Positions 1-6,665 of a stretch of 14,549 nucleotides of DNA are shown piece by piece (position 1 is the stretch's first letter; each line of letters opens with the position of its first letter). Made by a program: the position numbers and the translations under genes. The notes below the pieces were generated by a model, which was given only the letters and a program-made list of their open reading frames with translations, did no database searches and had not been told where the DNA came from. Source of the DNA: Acidimicrobiia bacterium (lineage in GTDB: Bacteria; Actinomycetota; Acidimicrobiia; Spongiisociales; ZC4RG35); NCBI GenBank assembly GCA_009377735.1, contig WHTL01000063.1, positions 1-14,549 of the forward strand, given 5' to 3'.

Positions 1-29
1 ATCGCGTCAAAAATCCGCGCAGAACAGTT

Positions 30-1331
30 TTAGAGCCGCTGGGAGAGGTAGTCCGTGAGACGGTCGAGGGAGACTCGGTCCTGGGCCATGGTGTCTCGGT
101 CGCGCACTGTTACTGCCGAATCGTCGAGACTCTCGAAGTCGTAGGTGATGGCATACGGGGTGCCTATCTCGTCCTGTCTGCGGTAGCGACGTCCAATCGA
201 TTGGGTCACGTCGAGCTCCAGCATGAAATCCTTCCGCAATCGGTCGGCCAGCTCGGTGGCGGGGCCAAGAAGCTCTGGCTTCTTGGAGAGGGGAAGCACC
301 GCTACTTGATACGGGGCGAGCCGCGGGTCCAACTTGAGCACGACCCGGGTATCACCAGCCACCTCCTCGGAGTGGTACGCATCCATCAAAAAGGCGAAGG
401 TGGCTCGGGTCGCACCAGCAGCCGGTTCGATCACATAGGGAAAGAAGCGCTCGTCCGCCACTGCGTCGTAATACCGCAGGTCCTGTCCACTCGCCTCCGA
501 ATGGGCCCTGAGATCGTAATCGGTGCGGTTGGCGAGACCTTCGAGCTCGTCCCAACCCCAGGGGAAGGCATAGTCGATGTCGACGGTCTGGACCGAATAA
601 TGGGATAGCTCGTCCTGTTCATGGTCTCGAATGCGGAGGTTCTCCTCTTTCATCCCCAGGTCGAGATACCAGTTGAAGCGCTCACCCCGCCAGTAGTCGA
701 ACCACTTGGGCGCCTCCTCGGGACGACAGAAGTACTCCATCTCCATCTGGTCAAACTCCCGGGTGCGGAACACGAACTGACCGGGTGTGATCTCGTTTCG
801 GAACGATTTCCCCACCTGGGCGATCCCAAACGGAAGCTGCAGCCGGTTGGTGCGGCGAACATTCTCATAGTTGATGAAGATCCCCTGCGCCGTCTCCGGA
901 CGGAGATAGACCATGTTGTCGTCCGACTCCACCGGACCGGTGTGGGTACGGAACATGAGGTTGAAATGCTTGGGCTCGGTGAAGGTGCCCGACTTTCCGC
1001 ACGTGGGGCACTGCTCAGGGTTCTCCAGCTTGTCGAGACGATGACGGGTATGGCAATTCTGGCATTCGACCAGAGGGTCGGTGAAGGTGGCCTCGTGACC
1101 TGATGCCTGCCACACCTTGCGCGCCTGGATGATCGCCGAATCGATGCCGACCACGTCCCCACGTTGCTGCACCATGGAACGCCACCACGCTTCCTTGACA
1201 TTGCGGAGGAGAGCCGCACCCAGGGGCCCATAGTCGTAGGCCGAGCGGATACCGCCGTATATCTCCGACGACTGGAATACGAATCCCCTGCGCTTGGAGA
1301 GGTTGACGATGGTGTCGAAGTCAGCGGTCAT
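30..1331 (-). CDS. glyS: Glycyl-tRNA synthetase, alpha2 dimer type
   Basis: This cytosolic class II aminoacyl-tRNA synthetase charges tRNA-Gly with glycine using ATP. The 433-aa product has the usual order for the homodimeric form: N-terminal catalytic core with RRGFVFQSSEIYGG near residue 14, a four-cysteine zinc-ribbon-like insert (C90, C93, C108, C111), class II motif 2 with FRNE at 177-180, motif 3 around EPAAGATR (302-309), and a C-terminal anticodon-binding domain from about 340 on. Motif 3 keeps the catalytic Arg (R309), but Thr stands where Asp is common just before it. The start is an ATG with no clear Shine-Dalgarno sequence. The gap to the upstream uppS is 74 nt, too short for a glycine T-box or a full riboswitch, and CATAAT at 1354-1359 (complement) could be its own weak -10. 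It is the last gene of the recO-uppS-glyS block. Identity is near certain. Confidence 0.97.
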   Translation of the reverse strand: MTADFDTIVNLSKRRGFVFQSSEIYGGIRSAYDYGPLGAALLRNVKEAWWRSMVQQRGDVVGIDSAIIQARKVWQASGHEATFTDPLVECQNCHTRHRLDKLENPEQCPTCGKSGTFTEPKHFNLMFRTHTGPVESDDNMVYLRPETAQGIFINYENVRRTNRLQLPFGIAQVGKSFRNEITPGQFVFRTREFDQMEMEYFCRPEEAPKWFDYWRGERFNWYLDLGMKEENLRIRDHEQDELSHYSVQTVDIDYAFPWGWDELEGLANRTDYDLRAHSEASGQDLRYYDAVADERFFPYVIEPAAGATRATFAFLMDAYHSEEVAGDTRVVLKLDPRLAPYQVAVLPLSKKPELLGPATELADRLRKDFMLELDVTQSIGRRYRRQDEIGTPYAITYDFESLDDSAVTVRDRDTMAQDRVSLDRLTDYLSQRL

Positions 1332-1405
1332 GACGCTTTGAGGTCTGAGAGGGCATTATGGCGAAGCACGTTTGAGAAACGGTAGCCCCGACGCGTTGGC
1401 TTGCC

Positions 1406-2170
1406 CTAACCGTCGACCGCATCGACGGCACCGCCGAAACGACGGTCCCGATGCTGGTAATCGACCACGGCGTCGACCAAGGCGTGGCGATCGAAGTCCG
1501 GCCAAAGGATGCCTGGGAAGGAGAACTCGGCATAGGCAGATTGCCACAACAGAAAGTTGGAGAGACGACGCTCCCCCGACGACCTGATCACCAGGTCGAC
1601 GTCGGGCATATCGGGTAGCCAGAACCGATCCCGAAGCGCCTGTGCGTCTATCGAGTCGGGGACGATGCGACCGGCGAGTGTGTCCTCGGCGAGAAGACGG
1701 GCAGCTTGCACCAGCTCCGCTCTACTCCCGTAGTTGAAGGCAAACACCACGGTCATGGCGGTGTTGTCGGCGGTGAGCTCGGCGGCCTCCGCCATGTGAC
1801 GCCGGTTCCTCTCAGGCACACGGGAGTCATTGAAATCCCCGGAGAAGGCCATCCGTATTCCCTGGGCGTGGAGTTCGTCACGACGGCGGGTAAGGAGGTC
1901 CTCGTTGAACCACATGAGGAACTCCACCTCTTCGGGGGATCGGTCCCAATTCTCCGTAGAAAAGGTAAAGGCGGTCAGCCATCCCACTCCTAGTGCCAAC
2001 CCGCCCTGGATGACGTCGAACAAGGCTTCCTCTCCTGCAAGGTGGCCCGCGGTGCGGGGAAGACCGCGCTTGTTGGCCCACCGACCATTTCCATCGAGAA
2101 TGAGACCGATGTGGCGCGGTACCCGTTCGAGGTCGACACGCGACAGATCGAGCTCAGCGTCATTGGTCAA
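1406..2170 (-). CDS. uppS: Isoprenyl transferase (undecaprenyl/decaprenyl diphosphate synthase, cis-type)
   Basis: This enzyme extends farnesyl (or shorter) diphosphate with isopentenyl diphosphate in cis to make the lipid carrier for peptidoglycan and other wall polymers. It acts at the inner face of the membrane. The 254-aa length is normal. All family blocks are visible: LILDGNGRWA with catalytic D26, FTFSTENW (68-75), FNYGSRAE (145-152), and the substrate-binding segment with R196, E200, R202, S204 and N205 followed by LLWQ and E215. The start is TTG at 2168-2170, because there is no in-frame ATG or GTG before the catalytic motif. An AAGG 10 nt upstream may serve as the ribosome site. The TTG overlaps the last 11 nt of recO, which suggests translational coupling. 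In Mycobacterium tuberculosis the homologue Rv2361c is likewise next to recO. Chain length of the product cannot be told from the sequence. Confidence 0.96.
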   Translation of the reverse strand: MTNDAELDLSRVDLERVPRHIGLILDGNGRWANKRGLPRTAGHLAGEEALFDVIQGGLALGVGWLTAFTFSTENWDRSPEEVEFLMWFNEDLLTRRRDELHAQGIRMAFSGDFNDSRVPERNRRHMAEAAELTADNTAMTVVFAFNYGSRAELVQAARLLAEDTLAGRIVPDSIDAQALRDRFWLPDMPDVDLVIRSSGERRLSNFLLWQSAYAEFSFPGILWPDFDRHALVDAVVDYQHRDRRFGGAVDAVDG

Positions 2171-2870
2171 GGGACAACAGCCTTCGATCGAGGTGATACT
2201 CGAGAAATCTCCTGGCGAGACCCATGGCAGGACCGGTGAGTTCCCCTGCGGGCCCTATCGCCGCAAACTCAACCGATGAGAGACGATCGAGATGGCCCAG
2301 CAGACCCGGTTGCAGACGCATCCCGCCACCATCGCTCCGACACCACTCACAGACAACGCCACCACCGGGGAAGCTAAAGCGCTCCAGGGCCTCGGATCGC
2401 CCACAAGAGGCGCATCGATCAAAGGACGGGGCGATACCCACCGCGGTCGCCAGCTTGAGCAGAAATGAGGTGACCAGGTCGGGACCGATGTAGCCGGAAT
2501 CGAGTGTCTCCAAACCCCTCTTGAGGAGGAGGAACAACCGATGGGACGCCTCACCCTCCTGGGCCACCGCATCAACCACCTCCACCATTGTGGCCGCTGC
2601 AAGGGTGGAGTCGAGATCCCGACGGAGATGACGGAAGTTGTCGATGGTCGAAACCTGGGTGATGGTGTCGAGGTCACGGCCCTCATATAGAACGAGATCA
2701 ACATGAGTGAACGGCTCGAGACGCCCCCCGAACCGGCTCTTCGTCTTGCGAACCCCCTTGGCTACGGTGCGCAACTTGCCATTGTTCGGACTGATGAGGA
2801 CCACGACCCGGTGGGAATCCCCGAAGGGATACCCCCGCAGCACTATCCCCTGATCGTTCCGGATCGCCAT
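2160..2870 (-). CDS. recO: DNA repair protein RecO
   Basis: RecO works with RecR (and RecF) to load RecA on SSB-coated single-stranded DNA during gap repair. The 236-aa product begins with the OB-fold signature (GIVLRGYPFGDSHRVV, from residue 8) and KGVRKTKSRFGGRLEPF at 39-54. A helical C-terminal domain follows, carrying a four-cysteine zinc site (C153, C156, C174, C177). The start is ATG, and an in-frame TAG sits two codons upstream, so no longer N-terminus is possible. The stop codon lies inside the uppS start region (11-nt overlap). It is divergent from the pterin dehydratase gene across 66 bp. No convincing ribosome site or -10 was seen for it. Confidence 0.95.
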   Translation of the reverse strand: MAIRNDQGIVLRGYPFGDSHRVVVLISPNNGKLRTVAKGVRKTKSRFGGRLEPFTHVDLVLYEGRDLDTITQVSTIDNFRHLRRDLDSTLAAATMVEVVDAVAQEGEASHRLFLLLKRGLETLDSGYIGPDLVTSFLLKLATAVGIAPSFDRCASCGRSEALERFSFPGGGVVCEWCRSDGGGMRLQPGLLGHLDRLSSVEFAAIGPAGELTGPAMGLARRFLEYHLDRRLLSLDQ

Positions 2871-2924
2871 CAGCTAGTGCTCTGCGGTGGGGGGCATTTA
2901 GTCGCTCGATGCACGTTCATCATG

Positions 2925-2930
2925 TAACGT
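2925..2930 (+). promoter_or_regulatory. Candidate -10 element for a leaderless transcript of the pterin dehydratase gene
   Basis: TAACGT fits the actinobacterial TANNNT -10 pattern and is followed by 6 nt and then the ATG at 2937. That geometry would place the transcription start on the A of the start codon. No Shine-Dalgarno precedes the ATG and no good TTGACA-like -35 is present. This is a spacing argument only. Confidence 0.4.
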
Positions 2931-2936
2931 CCGAGT

Positions 2937-3218
2937 ATGGCCGTACTCACCGATAATCAGCGCCAATCATTCGTTCAGAATCACCGCGACTGGAGTCTGG
3001 AGGGCAAGACCCTGATGGGGGAGTTCGAGTTCGAGGACTTCGTGGACGCCATGGGATTCGTCACATCGGTGGCCCTACTCGCCGAAAAGGCCGAACACCA
3101 TCCAGATATCGACATCCGCTGGAACACGGTCCGCCTTGCCTTGACCACCCACGACGAGGGGGACCTCACCACCAAGGACACCGAGCTCGCAGACCGCATC
3201 GGCAGTCTGTACGACTGA
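2937..3218 (+). CDS. 4a-hydroxytetrahydrobiopterin (pterin-4a-carbinolamine) dehydratase
   Basis: This small cytosolic enzyme dehydrates 4a-hydroxytetrahydropterin so that the reduced pterin cofactor can be regenerated. The 93-aa product is full length for the family. It carries the hallmark block EKAEHHPDIDIRWNTV (50-65, with H54, H55, P56 and W62), then LTTHDEGDLTTKDTELA (69-85), with H72 as the last conserved histidine. The ATG matches the usual N-terminus, and a -10 element 6 nt before it suggests leaderless expression. It stands alone on the plus strand, divergent from recO and convergent with the sulfatase. No pterin-dependent hydroxylase is in the window, so its partner enzyme is unknown; in many bacteria this gene is an orphan. 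The family call is secure, the physiological role less so. Confidence 0.93.
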   Translation: MAVLTDNQRQSFVQNHRDWSLEGKTLMGEFEFEDFVDAMGFVTSVALLAEKAEHHPDIDIRWNTVRLALTTHDEGDLTTKDTELADRIGSLYD

Positions 3219-3261
3219 CGCAAGTAATGCCACGCGGTCGGTGGCTTGGGGGATCTGGGCG

Positions 3262-3284
3262 AGGGCTTGTCATGACGAAGCCCT
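3262..3284. terminator. Hairpin between convergent genes, possible bidirectional terminator
   Basis: AGGGCTT at 3262-3268 pairs perfectly with AAGCCCT at 3278-3284 around a 9-nt loop that itself contains the palindrome GTCATGAC. It lies between the stop codons of the dehydratase (3218) and the sulfatase (3297), where termination from both sides is expected. A weaker GCCAC/GTGGC pairing sits at 3229-3246. Neither is followed by a U-tract, so intrinsic termination would be of the weak, high-GC kind. Confidence 0.45.
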
Positions 3285-3296
3285 GCCCTCCATGTC

Positions 3297-4622
3297 CTAA
3301 TGGCCGATCCTCATCCGCCACTCGGCAAGGAGCCGCACCATGGACGTCACCCTCTCTGCATGCTTGACGTCCTCGGACAGATCGTTCATTTCCCACGGGT
3401 CAGCAACGAGGTCAAAGAGCTGGGAGCGGGCGATGTCGTTGGGGACCGAGTAAGCGATGTACTTCCAACGGTCGTCCTTGACCATCCGCTGGACGTCTTT
3501 GTAGAAGGCGTATAGGGAATGACGTCCCCTGTCATTAGCGAATGACGGCACCATACTCTGACCGTCGACATTGTCGGGGATAGCGATATCGGCGAGTTCG
3601 CAGAGGGTGGGAAAGAGATCGAAGTTGAAGTGGAGCGAATCGATCATGTGGTCCGCCGGAATCCCGGGGCCGGCGAGGATGAGCGGGATCCTGAGGCTGT
3701 GGTCGTAGACGTTCTGTTTTCCCATGAGACCATGCTGACCGACGGCGAGTCCGTGGTCGGCCACATACACGACGATGGTGTCACTCTGATGACCGAAACG
3801 GTCGAGGGCGTCGAGGACGCGACCGATGTGAGAGTCCATATTGCTGATCATTCCGTAATAGTCGGCGATGTGGCCCCGCACCTCGTTGGCGTCGCGGGGG
3901 AACTTGGCGAGGAGCTCATCGCGCCCCCGCATCTCCCCATTGTCAAAGGGATGCTCTGGAAGGAAGTTGGGAGGCAGGGTTATGTTTTGCGACTCGTACA
4001 TCTCGTCCCAGGGCGGAGGTGGGGTGCGCGGGTCGTGAGGTGCCATAAAGGAGAGGTAAAGCAGGAAGGGGGCATCGTCTGGGTCGTACGTGGCGAGGTA
4101 CTCGACGGCAGCATCGGCGAACAAGGCGGTGGAGAATCCCTCACCCTGGTATATAGCCTGCTCGGGGTAAACACCGCCGGGATCGAAGGGATGGAGGGGG
4201 ACGTGGTAGTGGTCGCTCATCCCCCCCATGAATATCCGGTCGCCGTCGTCAAACGAGCGGGCGAACGAGTTGGTGTCGTTGTGCCACTTGCCGGTGAAGA
4301 AGGTGTGATAGCCCACCTTCCGAAAGATCTCGGGCAGGAGCGGCAATCCGGGAGAAGTCTGGTAGGTGGCGTCACCCTCCTTGGGTTGACCGTCTTCTCC
4401 CAGAGCGGTAATCGGGTTGGTGCCGGTGAGCAGAGCGGCGCGGCTCGGTGCGCACACGGCATCGGTGAGCCCACCCATGATGTGGGTCTGCGCCACCAAT
4501 GTCCCCTCCACGGCGAGGTGATCGAGAACGGGGGTCTCAACAACCGGGTCGCCGGTGACACCAAGGGTGCCATGGCGGTGGTCATCGGAAATGATGAAAA
4601 GAATGTTGGGTCGTCGTTTCAT
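3297..4622 (-). CDS. Type I (formylglycine-dependent) sulfatase
   Basis: This hydrolase removes sulfate from a sulfate ester; the substrate is unknown. The 441-aa product starts with the sulfatase signature NILFIISDDHRHG, giving metal ligands D13 and D14. The C-A-P-S-R motif follows at 57-61, where C57 would be oxidised to formylglycine. Further on are GKWH (K112), HDP (H196), a second metal/active-site cluster with D289, H290 and K302 (VADHG and GKQNVYDHS), and a C-terminal segment ending in LFDLVADPWEMNDL, typical of arylsulfatase/iduronate-sulfatase-like members. There is no signal peptide or membrane segment, so it looks cytosolic unless exported by another route. I chose ATG at 4622 because the motif follows directly and TAGGGT lies 10 nt upstream. 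A GTG at 4658 would add 12 residues. No formylglycine-generating enzyme is in the window. Neighbours are a dehydrogenase remnant and the GDPD genes. Confidence 0.92.
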   Translation of the reverse strand: MKRRPNILFIISDDHRHGTLGVTGDPVVETPVLDHLAVEGTLVAQTHIMGGLTDAVCAPSRAALLTGTNPITALGEDGQPKEGDATYQTSPGLPLLPEIFRKVGYHTFFTGKWHNDTNSFARSFDDGDRIFMGGMSDHYHVPLHPFDPGGVYPEQAIYQGEGFSTALFADAAVEYLATYDPDDAPFLLYLSFMAPHDPRTPPPPWDEMYESQNITLPPNFLPEHPFDNGEMRGRDELLAKFPRDANEVRGHIADYYGMISNMDSHIGRVLDALDRFGHQSDTIVVYVADHGLAVGQHGLMGKQNVYDHSLRIPLILAGPGIPADHMIDSLHFNFDLFPTLCELADIAIPDNVDGQSMVPSFANDRGRHSLYAFYKDVQRMVKDDRWKYIAYSVPNDIARSQLFDLVADPWEMNDLSEDVKHAERVTSMVRLLAEWRMRIGH

Positions 4623-4692
4623 TGCCGGATCAACCCTATCGACAAATCGGGCGGTCACGAGTCCGGCGGGTAACGTTTATCTGTGCCCCCGC

Positions 4693-5005
4693 GTCCTCAA
4701 GATGTGTTACGCCGCGGCTCGCCCCGGGGACTGCGGTGGCGGTGGGACTCCCCCAATCCCGACCATGACTTTTCGGTCAAGGACGTCACCTTGGTTGAAG
4801 AGGAGAATACGGTGAAGGGCTCCTATATGGGGTCGTCGGCGCCAAGACGTGATGTGCCCCGGCTCCTCGAACGGTACCGGGCGGGACACCTCCCCATCGA
4901 TACCCTCATCACACGGAAGGAGGCCTGGACGAGCTCAACCAGGCGTTCGATCATCTCCACCAGGGCATGGAGGTGCGCCAGATCGTAGAGCCCCACCACG
5001 TCTGA
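4693..5005 (+). pseudogene. 3' remnant of a zinc-type alcohol dehydrogenase, frameshifted
   Basis: Joining pieces from the three plus-strand frames rebuilds the C-terminal third of a medium-chain Zn/NAD(P)-dependent alcohol dehydrogenase. The pieces are VLKMCYAAARPG (4693-4728), TAVAVGLP (4730-4753), then from about 4756 NPDHDFSVKDVTLVEEEN, TVKGSYMGSSAPRRDVPRLL, ERYRAGHLPIDTLITRK, and finally GLDELNQAFDHLHQGMEVRQ plus IVEPHHV and TGA at 5003-5005. The breaks fall at a GGGG run (about 4726-4730), at a CCCCC run (4750-4754), and at about 4917-4922. The Cys-rich catalytic zinc region and the N-terminal part of the Rossmann fold (some 260 residues) are missing, and the sulfatase gene begins where they should be. 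Known family members have this KGSYMGSS...DVPR...LPID pattern near the C-terminus. The two homopolymer breaks could be sequencing errors, but the loss of the 5' part cannot. No function is expected. Confidence 0.8.
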
Positions 5006-5019
5006 TAATTGTCGGTCCG

Positions 5020-5913
5020 TCACTCACCCGAGGCTAGCTTTGGCCATGGTTCGATCTCGGGCTGAGCCGGATCGGGGTCTGACTCAAGGAGGAAGTCCCC
5101 GAGATCGGCGAGTCGGTCGGTGTTGATCGTGTCGACACCGACGTCCACCAGCACCTCCCACAGTTTCTCCGTCTCGGGCGTTGCCCAGAGGCGGACCCGC
5201 CGACCCGTGTCATGGGCCATCGAAACGATGCCTTCGAGACGGGCCCGTTCCTGAGTCGGCATCGCCCCAGAACCCGACCAGGAGAACTGTTCGGTCCAGT
5301 CGTCGCTGATGAGGGGGATGATCGAGGCCGGCATCGCCCCCGAGAGGTCATCCAACCGTCCGTCGTAGGCAGCCAGGCGTTCCCTCGACCCGTCGAGCAG
5401 AACCTCGCTGCGGTTCCCGGAGACGACCACGGTCACCGCGCCCGGGGTGACGCCATCAGGGCTAAATAGCGTGAGCATCTGCTCGTAATCGGTGAGTTGG
5501 CTCTCCAGTTCCTGATAGGTCGGATCGGCCTCCGACTTCACATCCACCAGAAGGGTAAGGGTGGCGGGGCCCCCCGGATAGACAACACCCTCATTGTCCT
5601 CGACGATTGTGGAGAGAGGGTCAAGATAGAGCGAGCGCAGCGTCTGCTCGGGCTCGACCTCGTCGAGGTCGTGGGCGACCAACAGCTCACCATCGCTGAG
5701 CCAGACATCGGCCTCGACACTGGTGAATCCGTGACCGAGGGCGTCGAGCAGGGGCCTCTCCTGCAAATAGTCATTGTGGGCGTGAGCCCGAGCCAAGCCG
5801 ATCTCGGTCGGCGGGTCGGCCGTCTCCGCGGGAGCCGAGCACCCGGCGATGAGGAGTAGCAAATTGACGGCGACGAGACCCGCGGTCATCCGTGGCGGGG
5901 TGAACGGACTCAT
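5020..5913 (-). CDS. Lipoprotein of the PI-PLC/glycerophosphodiester phosphodiesterase superfamily
   Basis: This is a predicted membrane-anchored extracytoplasmic phosphodiesterase. The 297-aa product has a type II signal peptide (hydrophobic stretch about 11-22, lipobox LIAGC, lipidated C25). It continues with a TIM-barrel domain of the AIM6-like branch of the PI-PLC/GDPD superfamily: HAHNDY at 44-49 (H46 as first catalytic His), SVEADVWLSDGELLVAHD with E67, D69 and H81, LLVDVKS with D124 and K126, and a C-terminal strand around RLWATPE (241-247) and DTINTDRL. Members of this branch are usually annotated only as PI-PLC/GDPD family, so the lipid or head-group substrate is unknown. The start is ATG with TACGCT placed 6 nt upstream on the same strand, which suits a leaderless mRNA. 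It diverges from the plus-strand GDPD by 38 bp and ends 14 bp from the dehydrogenase remnant. Confidence 0.85.
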   Translation of the reverse strand: MSPFTPPRMTAGLVAVNLLLLIAGCSAPAETADPPTEIGLARAHAHNDYLQERPLLDALGHGFTSVEADVWLSDGELLVAHDLDEVEPEQTLRSLYLDPLSTIVEDNEGVVYPGGPATLTLLVDVKSEADPTYQELESQLTDYEQMLTLFSPDGVTPGAVTVVVSGNRSEVLLDGSRERLAAYDGRLDDLSGAMPASIIPLISDDWTEQFSWSGSGAMPTQERARLEGIVSMAHDTGRRVRLWATPETEKLWEVLVDVGVDTINTDRLADLGDFLLESDPDPAQPEIEPWPKLASGE

Positions 5914-5919
5914 ACCGCA

Positions 5920-5925
5920 AGCGTA
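5920..5925 (-). promoter_or_regulatory. Candidate leaderless -10 for the lipoprotein GDPD gene
   Basis: Read on the minus strand this is TACGCT, followed by TGCGGT (6 nt) and the ATG at 5913. The spacing places transcription start at the start codon. No Shine-Dalgarno is present and no clear -35 is seen. Confidence 0.4.
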
Positions 5926-5938
5926 GACACAACGGCGA

Positions 5939-5944
5939 TAGACT
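5939..5944 (+). promoter_or_regulatory. Candidate leaderless -10 for the plus-strand GDPD gene
   Basis: TAGACT fits TANNNT and is followed by 7 nt and then the TTG start at 5952. It lies only 13 bp from the opposing -10 element at 5920-5925, so two polymerases would compete for the same 38-bp gap. Confidence 0.4.
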
Positions 5945-5951
5945 CCCGGCC

Positions 5952-6665
5952 TTGGCCTCCACAGAATCGACTCGGATCATCGCCCACCGCGGCGCTTCTA
6001 TTGCCGAACCCGAGAACACGATGCGGGCCTTCCGTGCCGCCGCAGAACAGGGCGCCGACATGGTGGAGGTAGACGTCCGACTGAGCGCCGACGGCCACCC
6101 TGTTGTCCATCACAAAGCCGAGGTCGGTAGCAATGGGGCTCGGCCACGGGTCGAGTCCCTCGACCTCGCCACTCTGACAGCTATGTGCCCGGAAGCCCCC
6201 ATACCGGCGTTGGAGGAGGTGCTTAGCTGGGCACAGGGGCGGATCGGGGTGTATCTCGATCTGAAGGCTCGCGGTGCCGGGGGATCCGCCATGGGTCTGG
6301 TACGGGATCTGGAGATGACCGACGAGGTGATCGCCGGTTCGTTCCACCCCGGCTTCGTGGCCGAGGTCCGGGCCACCGCCCCCACCGTGGCCACCTCGAT
6401 ACTGATGGGCCCACAACAACCGAACCTCGCACTGCCTCTCGCCACCGAGCTGCGGACCAGATATGTCCACCCGTGCTGGGAGACGGCACACCCCACCCCT
6501 CACAAGCTTCTCAACGCCGACTTCCGTCACGGTGCCCGTGCTGCCGGGTTAGGGATCATCTCCTGGCAGGAGGACCGTCCCGAAGAGTTACACGCCTTGC
6601 TCGATCTCGGTGTCGACGGAATCTGCACTAACAGGCCGGATCGACTCGCCGCCCTCAGGGGTTGA
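5952..6665 (+). CDS. Glycerophosphodiester phosphodiesterase, cytosolic
   Basis: This enzyme is predicted to hydrolyse glycerophosphodiesters to sn-glycerol-3-phosphate and an alcohol. The 237-aa product is a compact GDPD TIM barrel: IIAHRGAS at 9-16 (H12, R13), PENT at 20-23, MVEVDVRLSADGHPVVHH at 37-54 with E39, D41 and H54, YLDLKA (D103, K105), and the C-terminal WQEDRPEEL...DGICTNRPDRL. The residue after H54 is Lys55, where family members nearly always have Asp. The start must be TTG at 5952: it is the only ATG, GTG or TTG between the in-frame TGA at 5901 and the HRG motif. No signal peptide is seen. Its 3' end overlaps that of the opposing GDPD by 11 bp. It is divergent from the lipoprotein GDPD, suggesting that both serve the same substrate class on opposite sides of the membrane. 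Confidence 0.88.
   Translation: MASTESTRIIAHRGASIAEPENTMRAFRAAAEQGADMVEVDVRLSADGHPVVHHKAEVGSNGARPRVESLDLATLTAMCPEAPIPALEEVLSWAQGRIGVYLDLKARGAGGSAMGLVRDLEMTDEVIAGSFHPGFVAEVRATAPTVATSILMGPQQPNLALPLATELRTRYVHPCWETAHPTPHKLLNADFRHGARAAGLGIISWQEDRPEELHALLDLGVDGICTNRPDRLAALRG

Noticed and set aside
1332..1405. Glycine T-box or riboswitch before glyS
   Set aside because: The gap is only 74 nt with no T-box consensus or terminator/antiterminator pair.
3630..4673. Plus-strand open frame of 347 codons
   Set aside because: It lies fully antisense to the sulfatase, and its translation is Val/Gly/His-rich with no recognisable domain. Long antisense frames are common at this GC content.
4683..4988. Intact 101-aa plus-strand gene
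   Set aside because: Only its middle matches a dehydrogenase. Both ends leave the homologous frame, so it is a fragment of a pseudogene and not a small gene.
4823..5023. Minus-strand 66-codon frame next to the lipoprotein gene
   Set aside because: It is the complement of the dehydrogenase remnant. The homology is on the plus strand, so this frame is a shadow.
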